This document shows, one piece after another, positions 19,936 through 29,094 of a DNA stretch of 64,000 nt (the stretch's first letter is position 1; each line of letters opens with the position of its first letter). A model generated the notes under the pieces. The model did not search any database. It saw only the letters and a list, made by a program, of their open reading frames with translations, and had not been told where the DNA came from. The translations under genes were made by a program, and so were the position numbers. Location: NCBI GenBank assembly GCA_022606425.2, contig JAHDVF020000067.1:1116001-1180000 (forward strand), given 5' to 3'. Origin of the DNA: Lepidostoma basale. Its lineage: Eukaryota > Arthropoda > Insecta > Trichoptera > Lepidostomatidae.

Positions 19936-19976
19936 TTATTTATTGTTTCAGCATTCACTTTGTGGTAAGACATGAT

Positions 19977-20161
19977 TAAATTGTAAATACACTTGTTTTT
20001 CACCTCTTGAAAATTATATTTTTTACGACTAGTTTCGGAAGCCACAGATGCTTACATCTACATATTGAAACCTGTAGATGGAAGCATCTGTAGCTTCCGA
20101 AACTAGTCGTTTAAAATATAATACTCAGGTGGTGAAAAACAAGTGTTTTATTTACAATTTA
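19977..20161. repeat. PAL-5 palindromic element
   Basis: AAATTGTAAAT...CACTTGTTTTTCACC and its complement form arms of about 85 bases. The right arm: AAAC (20068-20071), CTGTAGA (20072-20078), T, GGAAGC-loop-GCTTCC (20080-20098), GAAAC (20099-20103), TAGTC (20104-20108), GTTT (20109-20112). Stem I AAAC/GTTT, stem II 6 bp and self-complementary stem III ACTAGT all pair. Only copy found. Confidence 0.75.
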
Positions 20162-20520
20162 CTCTATTACCTCTTTTATATTTAAAATACTTTAATTAAT
20201 AATAATATCTAAAACTTACTGGATCAAGTGTTGAGTAATAATTCGGACTCGAAGATAGAAATTACGTCACCTATACTAACAGTTTTACTAACCATCTCTA
20301 GGGCTTTAACGCGAATGGCGAAAAGCTATGAATTCATTGACTCATAGTTTTAATCGAATTCTCAACTAAGAATAAATTATTCAATTTGAAGAGTTTCTGT
20401 CCAATAATTTCACGTTCACAATGTAAATTTCATAGTTAAAAAGACATCTACGCTATCCTATGCTATTTTTTTCTTTTTCTTAACTAAAGTTCGCTAATTT
20501 TCGTCATTTTTTTTCGTTGT
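20162..20520. other. Intron 2 spacer, no recognised element
   Basis: AT-rich, nothing supported. Confidence 0.4.
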
Positions 20521-20524
20521 AAAA

Positions 20525-21065
20525 TAACTAGTAAGAATAGACTGCCACACTTTTCTTTCCTGACATATCTGTTCTCAAGATTCCTCAATATTCATACATC
20601 GTGTCATGCACGCGCGTCGATTTCTCTGACTCCTCACATGGACGACATTCAATATTTGATTTATTTGATCGTGCCACGTTTTCCTCGGTATTCCTCTATT
20701 TCTGGTTCCATTTACATCGTTAACATATTATTTTTTTACCATTCTTTCTTTATTCATTCTTTCCATATGTCCAAACCATCTTAATGATCCTTTTTATTAT
20801 TTTGTTCATATCACCATCATTCGCACTGCATTCACTTCTTATATTTTCATTCGACACTCTATCATACACAGAGTATCTACACATTCGTCTAAGAGATCTC
20901 ATTTCTTCTGCATTTATTCTATTATCATGCTTCTTTTGCTAGTTCTATGCTTCGCTTCCATACATAAGGGTCGGTAGAAGAATTCAGTTTAATTTGACAT
21001 ATAATTTCTTTATTTATTCTTTCCATATGTCGAAACCACCTCAAAGACCTTTTCATTGTTGCATT
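20525..21065 (-). pseudogene. LINE-A 3' fragment
   Basis: Antisense of WQSIL, RACMTRCMNIEES, RGNTEENVARSNKSNIEC, WFGHMERM and MYGSEA in order, to CATAAGGGTCGGTAGAAG at 20976. A second short piece (TTCTTTCCATATGTCGAAACC, 21010) repeats the WFGHM segment. Confidence 0.75.
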
Positions 21066-21069
21066 ATTA

Positions 21070-21474
21070 CAGGCATTAAATGAAATGGAGAACATTAAGC
21101 AAATGAATACAAAAAACGTATTTATAAATGAAAATTAATTAGTTTCATATGAATTCTTCGTTATCTTAATGGCCACAAGGTCCCGCACACTGCCAGCTAG
21201 AAATATCATTAATTTGAAAACTATCTAGCGCCACTAACTTTAACAGATTACATCTAACTACCTTTTATTACTTTTGAGCTCTACACAAAATTAGTTTTAA
21301 ATGCTTGAATTGAAAATAAAGCTCAATTAAAGAACTTTCATAGTTTTAATAACTAAACATAGAAAACTTTTGTTCTCTAAAATAGCTTTTTAACAAATTG
21401 GAACAATAAGGTGAAGGTAAAGAACATTAAGATGGGCTGGATACATTTCAAGAATGAATGAAGAAAGAAAAAAA
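21070..21474. other. Intron 2 spacer
   Basis: Mostly unassigned. A short sense LINE-A-like WAGYISRMNEERK piece is possible at 21425-21475. Confidence 0.35.
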
Positions 21475-21859
21475 ATTAAATAAAACGATGATTTTTAACT
21501 CGTTCTACTTTTGTCTTTATTTCGTCAGCAACCGGTTTTACCAAGCTATCTAGCATCGACAGACTGATTAGTAATATGAAAAATAAAATTATGAATTTTT
21601 CAAACATTACATACAAATATGCCAGCTGTAATCAATTTAAATTCCAATGTATAAACAACAGAATCGTCTTAAATAACTTTCATGTCAATATAATTCAGTA
21701 AATTTAATATTATTATTTTAATTTTATTTTTGTAAAGAATCCTGTTTACCACCCCCGATCTGAAGAGTCAGTTTTTAACAGTATCACCAGTCTGTCGATG
21801 CCAGCGAGCTTGGTAAAACCTGTCTCTGTCGAAATACAGATAATCGTGGATTTCTAATA

Positions 21860-22664
21860 TACTCGTATATGCGACATAACTTTGTGTTGGAGAAGTTTAA
21901 TGTTTCTTTTTTTATATATACTTAGTATACTCGTACAACACTCACTTTATTAATCAATTAATTAAATACCAAACATGTTTCGAACACACAAAGCCCTCCT
22001 TCAGTGATATTTTATAAATATAAATATTAAGAAAATGATTTAAATATTTTTTACAAATGTGTCAGTTTTTAAAATAAGTGTTATGTACTAACAACAACAA
22101 CAACAACAACAACGCAGGGGTAGGCAGAGAGAATAGACCGCCACACTACTCTCTCCTGGCAAACCTCTCTAGTTTCCTCCACATTCATACATCGAGTCAT
22201 ACACGCACGTCGATTCTTCCGGCTTCTGACATGGCCAACTTTTAATATTTGATTAATTTGGTTATGCCATGTTTTCCTCGGTCTACCTCGACTCCTTACT
22301 CCATTTACATTGTTAACGTATACTTTTTTAACCATTCTTTCTTCACCCATGCGCTCCATATGTCCGAACCAACGAAGCGAACCTTTCATAATTTTGTTCA
22401 TAATACCTTCTTTCGCTCTACACTCCTTCCTAATATCAGCATTTGAGATTCTGTCGTACATCGTTCTACCACACATACGTCTTAGGGACCTCATCTCTAC
22501 CGCATTTATTCTGCTCTCATCTTTCTTCTGCCAGTTCCATGCTTCGCTTCCATACCTAAGGGTTGGAACCAGAACTCCATTGTGAACGGCCATTTACGCT
22601 TTCATTGATAATGTACTAAGTTATGTACTAAGTAGACATTAAAAAATAAACATTTACCGTGGAG
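21860..22664. mobile_element. PAL-1 element inserted in PAL-4 and itself interrupted by LINE-A
   Basis: ACATAACTTTGTGTTGGAG, TACAACACTCACTTTATTAA, ACCAAACATGTTTCGAACAC and CCTTCAGTGATATTTTATAA match the left half of the 9819 element. The element is cut at 22091 and resumes at 22621. Junction traces ATCGTGGA (left) and ACCGTGGA (right) may be the degraded target duplication. TACTCGTA scars are at 21860 and 21928. Confidence 0.65.
22081..22631 (-). mobile_element. LINE-A 5'-truncated insertion with 11-bp target duplication
   Basis: TTATGTACTAA at 22081-22091 is repeated at 22621-22631. Inside is a LINE-A 3' part with a 170-codon open frame on the minus strand: MAVHNGVLVPTLRYGSEAWN, RMCGRTMYDRISNADIRKEC, LRWFGHMERMGEERMVKKVY, then RGRPRKTWHNQI and VWRSILSAYPCV. 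It ends in a GTT/(CAA)n tail rather than the usual (TTAG)n. The long open frame suggests a recent insertion. Confidence 0.9.
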
Positions 22665-22737
22665 GTAGTTAAAAAACATCGTTTTTTAATCATATTTACT
22701 TCCATCAAGAGATTTCCGTAAAACCATTCGATTATCT

Positions 22738-22950
22738 GAAGAAAAAATGGTAAAATCTGTATATGCTAACCATGTGAATGGAACTATAAAAAGAGTAATT
22801 CCTGGGAAAACATGGCACGACCAAATAAATCAAATATTGAGTCGGAGAAATCAACGTGTGTGCATGACACGATGTATGAATGTTGAGGAATCAATAGAAG
22901 TATGTAGGGAAAAAATATGACCGTCCATTATTTCTACCTACCGTCATTAA
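22738..22950 (+). pseudogene. LINE-A 3' fragment
   Basis: EEKMVKSVYANHVNGTIKRV, PGKTWHDQINQIL, SRRNQRVCMTRCMNVEESIE and then the damaged terminal WRSIIST. A short deletion removes the NVGHVR segment. Confidence 0.75.
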
Positions 22951-22984
22951 TTTATAATTAATCTTTTCTTACTAGTGTCGTGCC

Positions 22985-23225
22985 GAGTCCCCTTGTTATT
23001 GACGATATAATAAAACTTCTAGAAAATAGATGTTAGTCGTTTTATATAATTATTTAAACAATAAATATACGTCTGTTTACTAGAATTTCTAGTAAAATAT
23101 ATGTGCATGACACGTTTCGCCTTATACAAGCGATATTTGTCATTTACATAAATGATCATAAAACTTCTATAAAACAGAAGTTTTCATTTGTATTAATTAT
23201 TTAATATGGAATTTTACATCATAAT
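22985..23225. repeat. PAL-3 degraded copy
   Basis: ATGACACGTTTCGCCTTATAC flanked by TTTACTAGAATTTCTAGTAA and by AAACTTCTATAAAACAGAAG and ATATGGAATTTTACATCATA, the family's outer arms. Confidence 0.6.
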
Positions 23226-24090
23226 TCAAGAAACATAATCACAAAAATTTTCTTATTAAAATTTAAATATATTGACCAAAAAATTAACACCAGAGATTGC
23301 GTAACATGAAAACCATCGTAAGAATAGGGTGGTAGGTTTTCCCTTAGCCTCAAAAGAAACTGCGTAATAGATAGCTTTTCACACAAAAAGCTATTGGGGT
23401 TGTTAAAAACGGATTTTATTTTAGTGAAAATTCTAATTTTACAGCGCTATTTTTATGACTTGGCTATTTTTTACAGCCCTCCTGAAATCCCTCGTAAATC
23501 TGAGTACATGTACGTATAATAAATCTATTAAGGGGGGCTACGTTCCGCGGCGCCTCAAGACAGGGGCTCCATGCGAGGGCATTATAATATGTGTGGAGGA
23601 ATACGTCCTACATTTACTTACGGAAGTGGCTTGGGATCTAATCTATCATACAGAGTGAGGAATAATTTAGAATCTCGGAACAACTGTGCGGTATGCAAGG
23701 GGAATGCTAAGGAAATGTGCGGAATGGTTCAGATGAACTGTAAGGAATAACGAAAAGAGTTATTTTACAGCTTCTTGGTAAATATCGTTATTGAACAGAT
23801 CAAATATAAGAGATTTAATCAAATAATCAAAAACCATTTTATTTTCTTTCATCACATTGCTTCTTTTCTAGATGGTTTGCAGCAAAATAAAACATTTTTA
23901 CTGGTTCTTGGGAAACCACTTGAGCCTTTATTGTGATAGTTTTCCATTGCTGCAGTGTATAATAAATAAGTTCTTGTCAACATGTACGATCGCACGATCA
24001 ATAAGAAGAACATCCAAAGTTTTAAAGAAGGAATTGTAAAATCATTTTTATTTATTACTTTAAACAATAATTATTTTTACAAACAAAAAC
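23226..24090. other. Intron 2 spacer with a GC-richer core
   Basis: 23480-23700 (GGGGGGCTACGTTCCGCGGC ...) is unlike the AT-rich surroundings and matches no repeat here. No gene is supported. Confidence 0.4.
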
Positions 24091-24900
24091 ATTTTAAGTA
24101 ATTCATTATTTTGGCCGAAACACTATGATTCTGCAACATTATTTACTGATTTAATTTTAAATAGTCCATTGTTTTGGCCGAAAAACTATGATACTTTAAC
24201 ATTACAAACTGTTAAATTATTAAATTTTGTTTTATGTATCACAATTGTATTTTTATATTACGCGAAAGCTATTTCATCAAAATTTGTTGACATCAGCAGG
24301 TGTTACAATAATACATCAAATGTCAAATTTTCGTGATTTTTCGAACCTGTGTGTGTATTTGTTCCTATGTCAACTTGAATCAAGTTGACATAGGAACAAA
24401 TACACGCAAGTTGAAGTTCTTGCTGAAGTTTAGTTTGGTACCTTATTATTTTAATTAAAAGATAGGTAAGTTACTATTTATAGGAGAATATATTGAATAT
24501 TGAGAATAGGTATAAAATATAATAATTAAAAAAGAATAATAATAATCATAATAATAATAAGAACAGTAATTAGAAGGAACATTTGGGGAAAATTTGACAT
24601 TTGATATATTATTTTAACACCCGATGATGCCAACATAGGTTGATGAAACAGCTGTCTCGTAAAATGAAAATGCAATTGTGATACATAAAACAAAGTTTTT
24701 ATTTTACCAGTTTTATGTTTTAATTTTAAAATACTGTTATTATCGCGACAGCTTTTTCTCCAAGCTATGTTGGCATCATGAGGTATTACAACATAACAAA
24801 ATGTATTTTGCGACACCTGATGATATCCACATAGCTTTCCGAAACAGCAGTTGTTACAAATTTACATGAAGTTCCTATCTTGTAATAATATTTTAAATTT
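24090..24900. repeat. PAL-2 cluster (antisense then sense units)
   Basis: Tail blocks ATTTTGGCCGAAACACTATG (24110) and CATTGTTTTGGCCG (24167), antisense arm GCGAAAGCTATTTCATC (24262), a small inverted pair around 24350-24410, then sense arms at 24610 (CGATGATGCCAACATAGG, TTGATGAAACAGCTGTC) and 24806 (CTGATGATATCCACATAGC, CCGAAACAGCAGTTG). Several overlapping copies inserted near each other. Confidence 0.7.
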
Positions 24901-24929
24901 CCTTTATTTTATACAACATTTTGAAAGTT

Positions 24930-25620
24930 TATAAATTCTTGTAGAAAAATGCTGGATTTTACCCATTGCGTATTTTTTTATTTTTTTATAAGGATTAATT
25001 GTATATCAATAGAGACAAAGATGTAAATTGTTTTTCTGGTAACAGAATGTGGTGGCCTAGGCACTTACAGGACTTATGACCTGTCATTGGTTGGGTTGAG
25101 CAATCGCTTTATGTTTAACAACATTTCCCATTGCGCCCTTCTTACGACCACCACATCTGACAATTTTTTGGAACTTGTACTCGTATATATGCTAGAATCC
25201 CGCGCTTATCTTTACATATTTGAGTTCACTCAACACTAGCGTCATCTATTAAGATTGGGAAGCATTAAGCAGAAAATCTTTATTAATTCACTGTGAAAGT
25301 CTCTGCAAATCATACAGTACTTGATTACGCCCGGAGATGTCTCTCCAATTGTTATGCCTACTTGGACCAGTTATTTTATATAACATTTTGAATGTTTACA
25401 AATTCTTGTAGACAAATACTGATTTTACCCATTGGGGATAATTTTTTTTATAAGGATTAATTGTGTCTCAATAGAGACGAAGATGTAAATTGTTTTTCAA
25501 CCCAACCAAATGACAAGTCATAAGTCCTGTAAGCACCTCGGCCATCACATTCGGTTCCCAGAAAAACAATTTACATCTTCGTCTCTATTGAGATACAATT
25601 AGTCCTTTATTTTGTAAAGC
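24930..25620. repeat. Two REP-X copies in inverted order
   Basis: 24950-25290 carries ATTTTACCCATTGCG to ACACTAGCGTCATCTATTAA, with ACAGGACTTATGACCTGTCA. 25370-25610 carries a short palindromic version ending in CATCTTCGTCTCTATTGAGA on both sides. A TACTCGTA insertion is at 25178-25185 relative to the copies at 18990 and 38846. Confidence 0.7.
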
Positions 25621-25644
25621 TAAACTTATTTATTATCAATGTTT

Positions 25645-26078
25645 TAAAATGTAGACGAAACAAGAGAGGTATGTCAGGACATAACGGTATGGCAGTCCAT
25701 CCTCTCTGCCTACTCCTCCGCGGAGGCGGCGTGATGTTTAGTGAGTTAATTTGTTAGTCGTTAAGATGGTTTGGACACATGGAAAGAACGAGTGAAGACA
25801 GAATGGTGAAGAAGGTATATGTAAACGAAGTGAACGGAGCTAGTCTCAGCCTTCCTCTATAGCTCCTAGCTATAGAGGAAGACCGGGGAAAACTTGACAC
25901 GATCAAATCAATTAAATATTAAATGTCGGTCATGTGAGGAGTCGGAGAAATCGACGTGTGTGCATGATTCAACGTATGAATATGGAAGAAGATATATTTG
26001 TCAGGACAGAACAGTGTGGCGGTCAATTCTTTCTGCCTACCCCTCCGGGGAGACGGCGTGATGGTTAGTTAGTTAGTA
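25645..26078 (+). pseudogene. LINE-A tail fused to a second LINE-A fragment
   Basis: 25648-25757 is a terminal fragment (DETREVCQDITVWQSILSAY ... GTTAGT). Immediately after, 25758-26078 is another LINE-A piece (LRWFGHMERTSEDRMVKKVY ... WRSILSAYPSG, (TTAG)n). The same fusion point is present in antisense at 28427-28434. A 20-bp inverted duplication (CTTCCTCTATAGCTCC / TAGCTATAGAGGAAG) interrupts it near 25850. Confidence 0.8.
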
Positions 26079-26753
26079 AATTATAGTATATATTATAGTT
26101 ATGTCGCTCATTTTGTAAAGTTAAACTTTTTTATTTTCAATGTTTTCAAAATAATGTCCTTTTAACATCCTCTACTATGAAAATAACCTCAAGAAGTTTT
26201 ATTGAACCCGAATTCTATTTCTTAAGAAGACAATCAGCAATAATCTCGCCAAACACATCACGGTTTTATTATTGTGTTTATATCTTATTCATATCATATT
26301 CTAGCTTCATCGAACTGTTTTGCATATGAGATTTCCAGAAAGTTTTGGAAATTCGTATTCCTGAAATTCATCCGCCGAATTTACGATCTGGCATCATTTC
26401 TGCTACGCGCGAGCAATAAATCTCTGATTTTCTGGCTTCAAACTTAACAATAGAAATATTTTAGTATATTGAAAACATAAATAAAAATTGAATTCATACC
26501 CACTGGTGTAAATCCGTAAAAGAACTCGAATTTGTACTTGTAAGTGGAAATAGAACACACGACTCTCAAAGAAATGGTTATTTAAACCCTTGTCCTCTGT
26601 TGTAAATGTTTATTTTTATATCAACTTTCCTTTAACAATGTCATACTGCGATTTTCCACGTAACTTAAGATTATTGAAATAAATGTTTTTATTTGTTTTG
26701 TTGATTACTCACTAAAGCTCCATATAACGTATTTTATTTTTATGATCGCGTCC
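26079..26753. other. Intron 2 spacer, no recognised element
   Basis: Unique-looking. No gene supported. Confidence 0.4.
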
Positions 26754-27273
26754 GATTACTTAGAACATACTTACTTACTTCCTATTTCCATACAACTCTT
26801 GAAGGGTAGCCTCCTTGATGATTTTTCGCCAAGCTCCGCGATCCTGCGCCTTTTGCTCCCAGCAGTCCGATTCGCCCAACCTAGCTAGATCAGCCAGAAC
26901 ATTGACCATTAGGTGCTGTCTAGACCTTCCTAGAGGTCTTACTCTAGTCGGTCTAGACGCGTACTTGGTTTTGATTGCTCTGGTCTCTTTGGTTCGGCAT
27001 ACGTTCCCAATCCATTCTAGGCAACCGGCTCTCACGGTGCTCGTTATAAGGGGCTGCTGGGTCATCGTACGGATCTCTTGGTTGGTTCAATGCCTCCAAG
27101 CTCTCACTGCAATACCGGGTCTGGGTCCCAGGATCAGTATTAAATTTTCAAACCAGTAGATTTTTTGTTGTTCTTTTAGAGTCATTGTCCACGACTCAGA
27201 ACCATATGTCACCACTGGCTTGATGATGGTGTTATAAATACGCAACTTGGGGTTTTTGGATTACTTAGAACAT
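26754..27273 (-). mobile_element. LINE-E 3' fragment with 15-bp target duplication
   Basis: GATTACTTAGAACAT at 26754-26768 is repeated at 27259-27273. Between, the minus strand encodes LRIYNTIIKPVVTYGSESWT, TLKEQQKIYWFENLILILGP and, after a stop, RAGCLEWIGNVCRTKETRAI ... DLARLGESDCWEQKAQDRGA ... LQELYGNRK, ending in an (AAGT)n tail. The protein pattern is that of a LINE reverse transcriptase C-terminus. The insertion target is the first unit of the minisatellite. Confidence 0.85.
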
Positions 27274-27631
27274 GACATGACAAAATTATTGAATTACTAG
27301 AACATGGTTTGATAAAATTAATGAATAACTTAGAACATGGCATGACAAAATTAATGAATAAGTAACATGACATGACAAAATTAATGAATTACTTAAAACA
27401 TGGCATGAAAAAATTAATGAATAACTTAGAACATGGCATGACAAAATTAATGAATTACGAGTACTTAGAACATGGCATGATAAAATTAATGAATTACTTA
27501 GAACATTGCATGACAAAATTAATAAATTACAAGTACTTAGAACATGGCATGACAAAATTAATGAATAACTTAGAACATGGCATGACAAAATTAATGAATT
27601 ACTTAGAAAATGGCATAAAAAAAATTATTTT
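27259..27631 (+). repeat. 33-bp minisatellite, about 11 units
   Basis: Consensus unit: ACTTAGAACATGGCATGACA followed by AAATTAATGAATT (33 bases). Because 33 is a multiple of three, several frames stay open on both strands (MTKLMNYLEHG repeats and LILSCHVLS repeats), but these are by-products. Two units carry a 6-base insertion (CGAGTA at 27458, CAAGTA at about 27531). Not a CRISPR: units abut without spacers. Confidence 0.9.
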
Positions 27632-27779
27632 TAGACAATCTTTACCAGCTAAGCCCACGAGGAACATTGCACTTTTCGCAAAGTGATATATGTGTGAAAA
27701 TAAGCAAACTGAAAAAAGTTTAAAGTTAAAATATATCCAAAATTCAAATAAAGTAATATTAAAAAGAAAAAATAATAAA
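27632..27779. other. Spacer
   Basis: A-rich, nothing recognised. Confidence 0.35.
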
Positions 27780-27965
27780 ACGATGTAAACGAACATGACA
27801 TGTAAACGAACGAACACGACACTATAGGAACACCGAGGAAAGCGTGGCACGATCATATCAATAAAATATTATACGAGTATATCGGTCACGTGAGGATTCG
27901 AAGAAATCAACGCACGTGTAAGACACGGTATGTAAATGTCGATAAAGATTTCCTCATCGAATTTT
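27780..27965 (+). pseudogene. LINE-A fragment
   Basis: NDVNEHDT, then RNTEESVARSYQ-like and RHVRIRRNQRTCKTRYVNVD. A TACGAGTA insertion (27872-27879) lies in the INQIL...VGHV segment. Confidence 0.7.
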
Positions 27966-28126
27966 CTATCACAAACCATTGAAAAGAGAAAAAAGAGTTA
28001 TTCTATTCATTTTTCGTATCATATATAATAATACCTGGAAACTTTTTAAGGAATAATGAAACGGAACGCATTCAATCGTAAAATAAAATAAACGTAATCC
28101 ATAACACAAAGCTGTAACTTACTTAA
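27966..28126. other. Spacer
   Basis: No recognised element. Confidence 0.35.
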
Positions 28127-28545
28127 ACTAGCTAACCATCACACCGTCTCACGGAGGAGTAGACAGAAATAATGGACCGCCACACTGTTTTGTCCTGACA
28201 TACATCTCGCCATTCCTCTACATTGATACATCGTATCATGCACGCACGTCAATTTCTCCGACTCCTCGCGTGACCGATATTTAATATTTGATTGATTTGA
28301 TCGTGACAAGTTTTCCTCGGCCTGCCTCTATATCTAGCTCCGTTCACGTCGTTTAGATATACCTTCTTCACCATTCTGTCTTCACTCGTTCTATCCATGT
28401 GTCCAAATCATCTTTACGACTAACAAATTAACTCACTAACCATCACGCTGTCTCCACGGAGGGGTAGGCAGAGAGGAAAGACTACCATATCGTTTTGTCC
28501 TGACATACCTCTCTTGGTTCCTCCATATTCATACATTTAACCCTA
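28127..28545 (-). pseudogene. LINE-A composite, antisense
   Basis: Two LINE-A pieces in antisense: 28127-28426 (terminus to WFGHMDR) and 28427-28545 (a second terminus to MNMEEPREVCQDKT). Their junction (ACTAACAAATTAACTCAC) is the same as that of the composite at 25645. Confidence 0.8.
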
Positions 28546-28549
28546 ACTT

Positions 28550-28800
28550 GCCCTAACTTGCGGAAAACTACGCTTCGATCAGCAAACTCCTCGGCAATAG
28601 ACAGATTTGTTGAGCCTAAGCGCAACCCCCGGACAAAATTCTGAGATCGGGCTTTCGCAGTGGCAGGTCCGTCCACCTGGAATATGCTTCCTGCACGCCT
28701 CAGATGCATTGACAATCCGACGGATTTTACAATTTTACAAATCTTACCCAAAAACCCACCTTTTCAAAATATCGCATAAAATGTAAACAACGATTATCTG
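28550..28800 (+). pseudogene. LINE-F reverse transcriptase C-terminus
   Basis: The + frame reads TLRSANSSAIDRFVEPKRNP, RTKF, stop, DRAFAVAGPSTWNMLPARLR, CIDNPTDFTILQ. The same order is seen in the minus-strand copy at 31440 (LRSAKSSAIGRLTVPKRCPS, FGDRAFAVASPSAWNSLPAD). The FGDRAF/WNxLP motif is typical of the end of Jockey/CR1-like LINE reverse transcriptases. The single stop replaces the Gly of FGDR (TGA for GGA). Confidence 0.85.
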
Positions 28801-28999
28801 ATTTCTGGTGTCACACGCAGCTCTCATGACTAAAAACATTGTCAAAGCGCCCTTGAGGTGAGCTTCTCACGAAAACGGCGCTACATAAATTATCCTAATT
28901 ATTATTTTTAAAATACTTTCATTACTTTGTTCGCAGGGCTGTTACTAAGAAGATGTGATTTTTTTCATTAAAAACTAAAAAAAATCGTGAAAATATGGG
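28801..28999. other. Spacer; probable LINE-F 3' tail
   Basis: GAAAACGGCGCTACATAAATT near 28870 resembles the GGCGCTATATAAAT end common to such LINEs. No frame. Confidence 0.35.
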
Positions 29000-29092
29000 T
29001 TAAGTCAGAATGGAACAGCGTGGCGGTCCATTATTTTGGCCTTACCCTTCTTAAGGACTACTTGATTGTTAGATGGTTAGAAATCGTAATTT
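29000..29092 (+). pseudogene. LINE-A terminal scrap
   Basis: CAGAATGGAACAGCGTGGCGG...TTACCCTTCTTAAGGAC...GATGGTTAG matches the last 90 bases of LINE-A. Confidence 0.6.
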
Positions 29093-29094
29093 AA

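Larger units (their letters stand above)
21475..22735. repeat. PAL-4 host copy with nested insertions
   Basis: The left arm (ACGATGATTTTTAACTCGTT, CAGCAACCGGTTTTACCAAG) and right arm (CCAGTCTGTCGATGCCAGCG, GGTAAAACCTGTCTCTGTCG) are separated by about 220 bases of unrelated DNA. The outer part continues only after 22665 (GGAGGTAGTTAAAAAACATC), because a PAL-1 element sits between. Confidence 0.7.

Noticed and set aside
27259..27631. CRISPR-like array or repetitive protein gene
   Set aside because: The 33-bp units abut without spacers. The open frames on both strands follow from the unit being a multiple of three.
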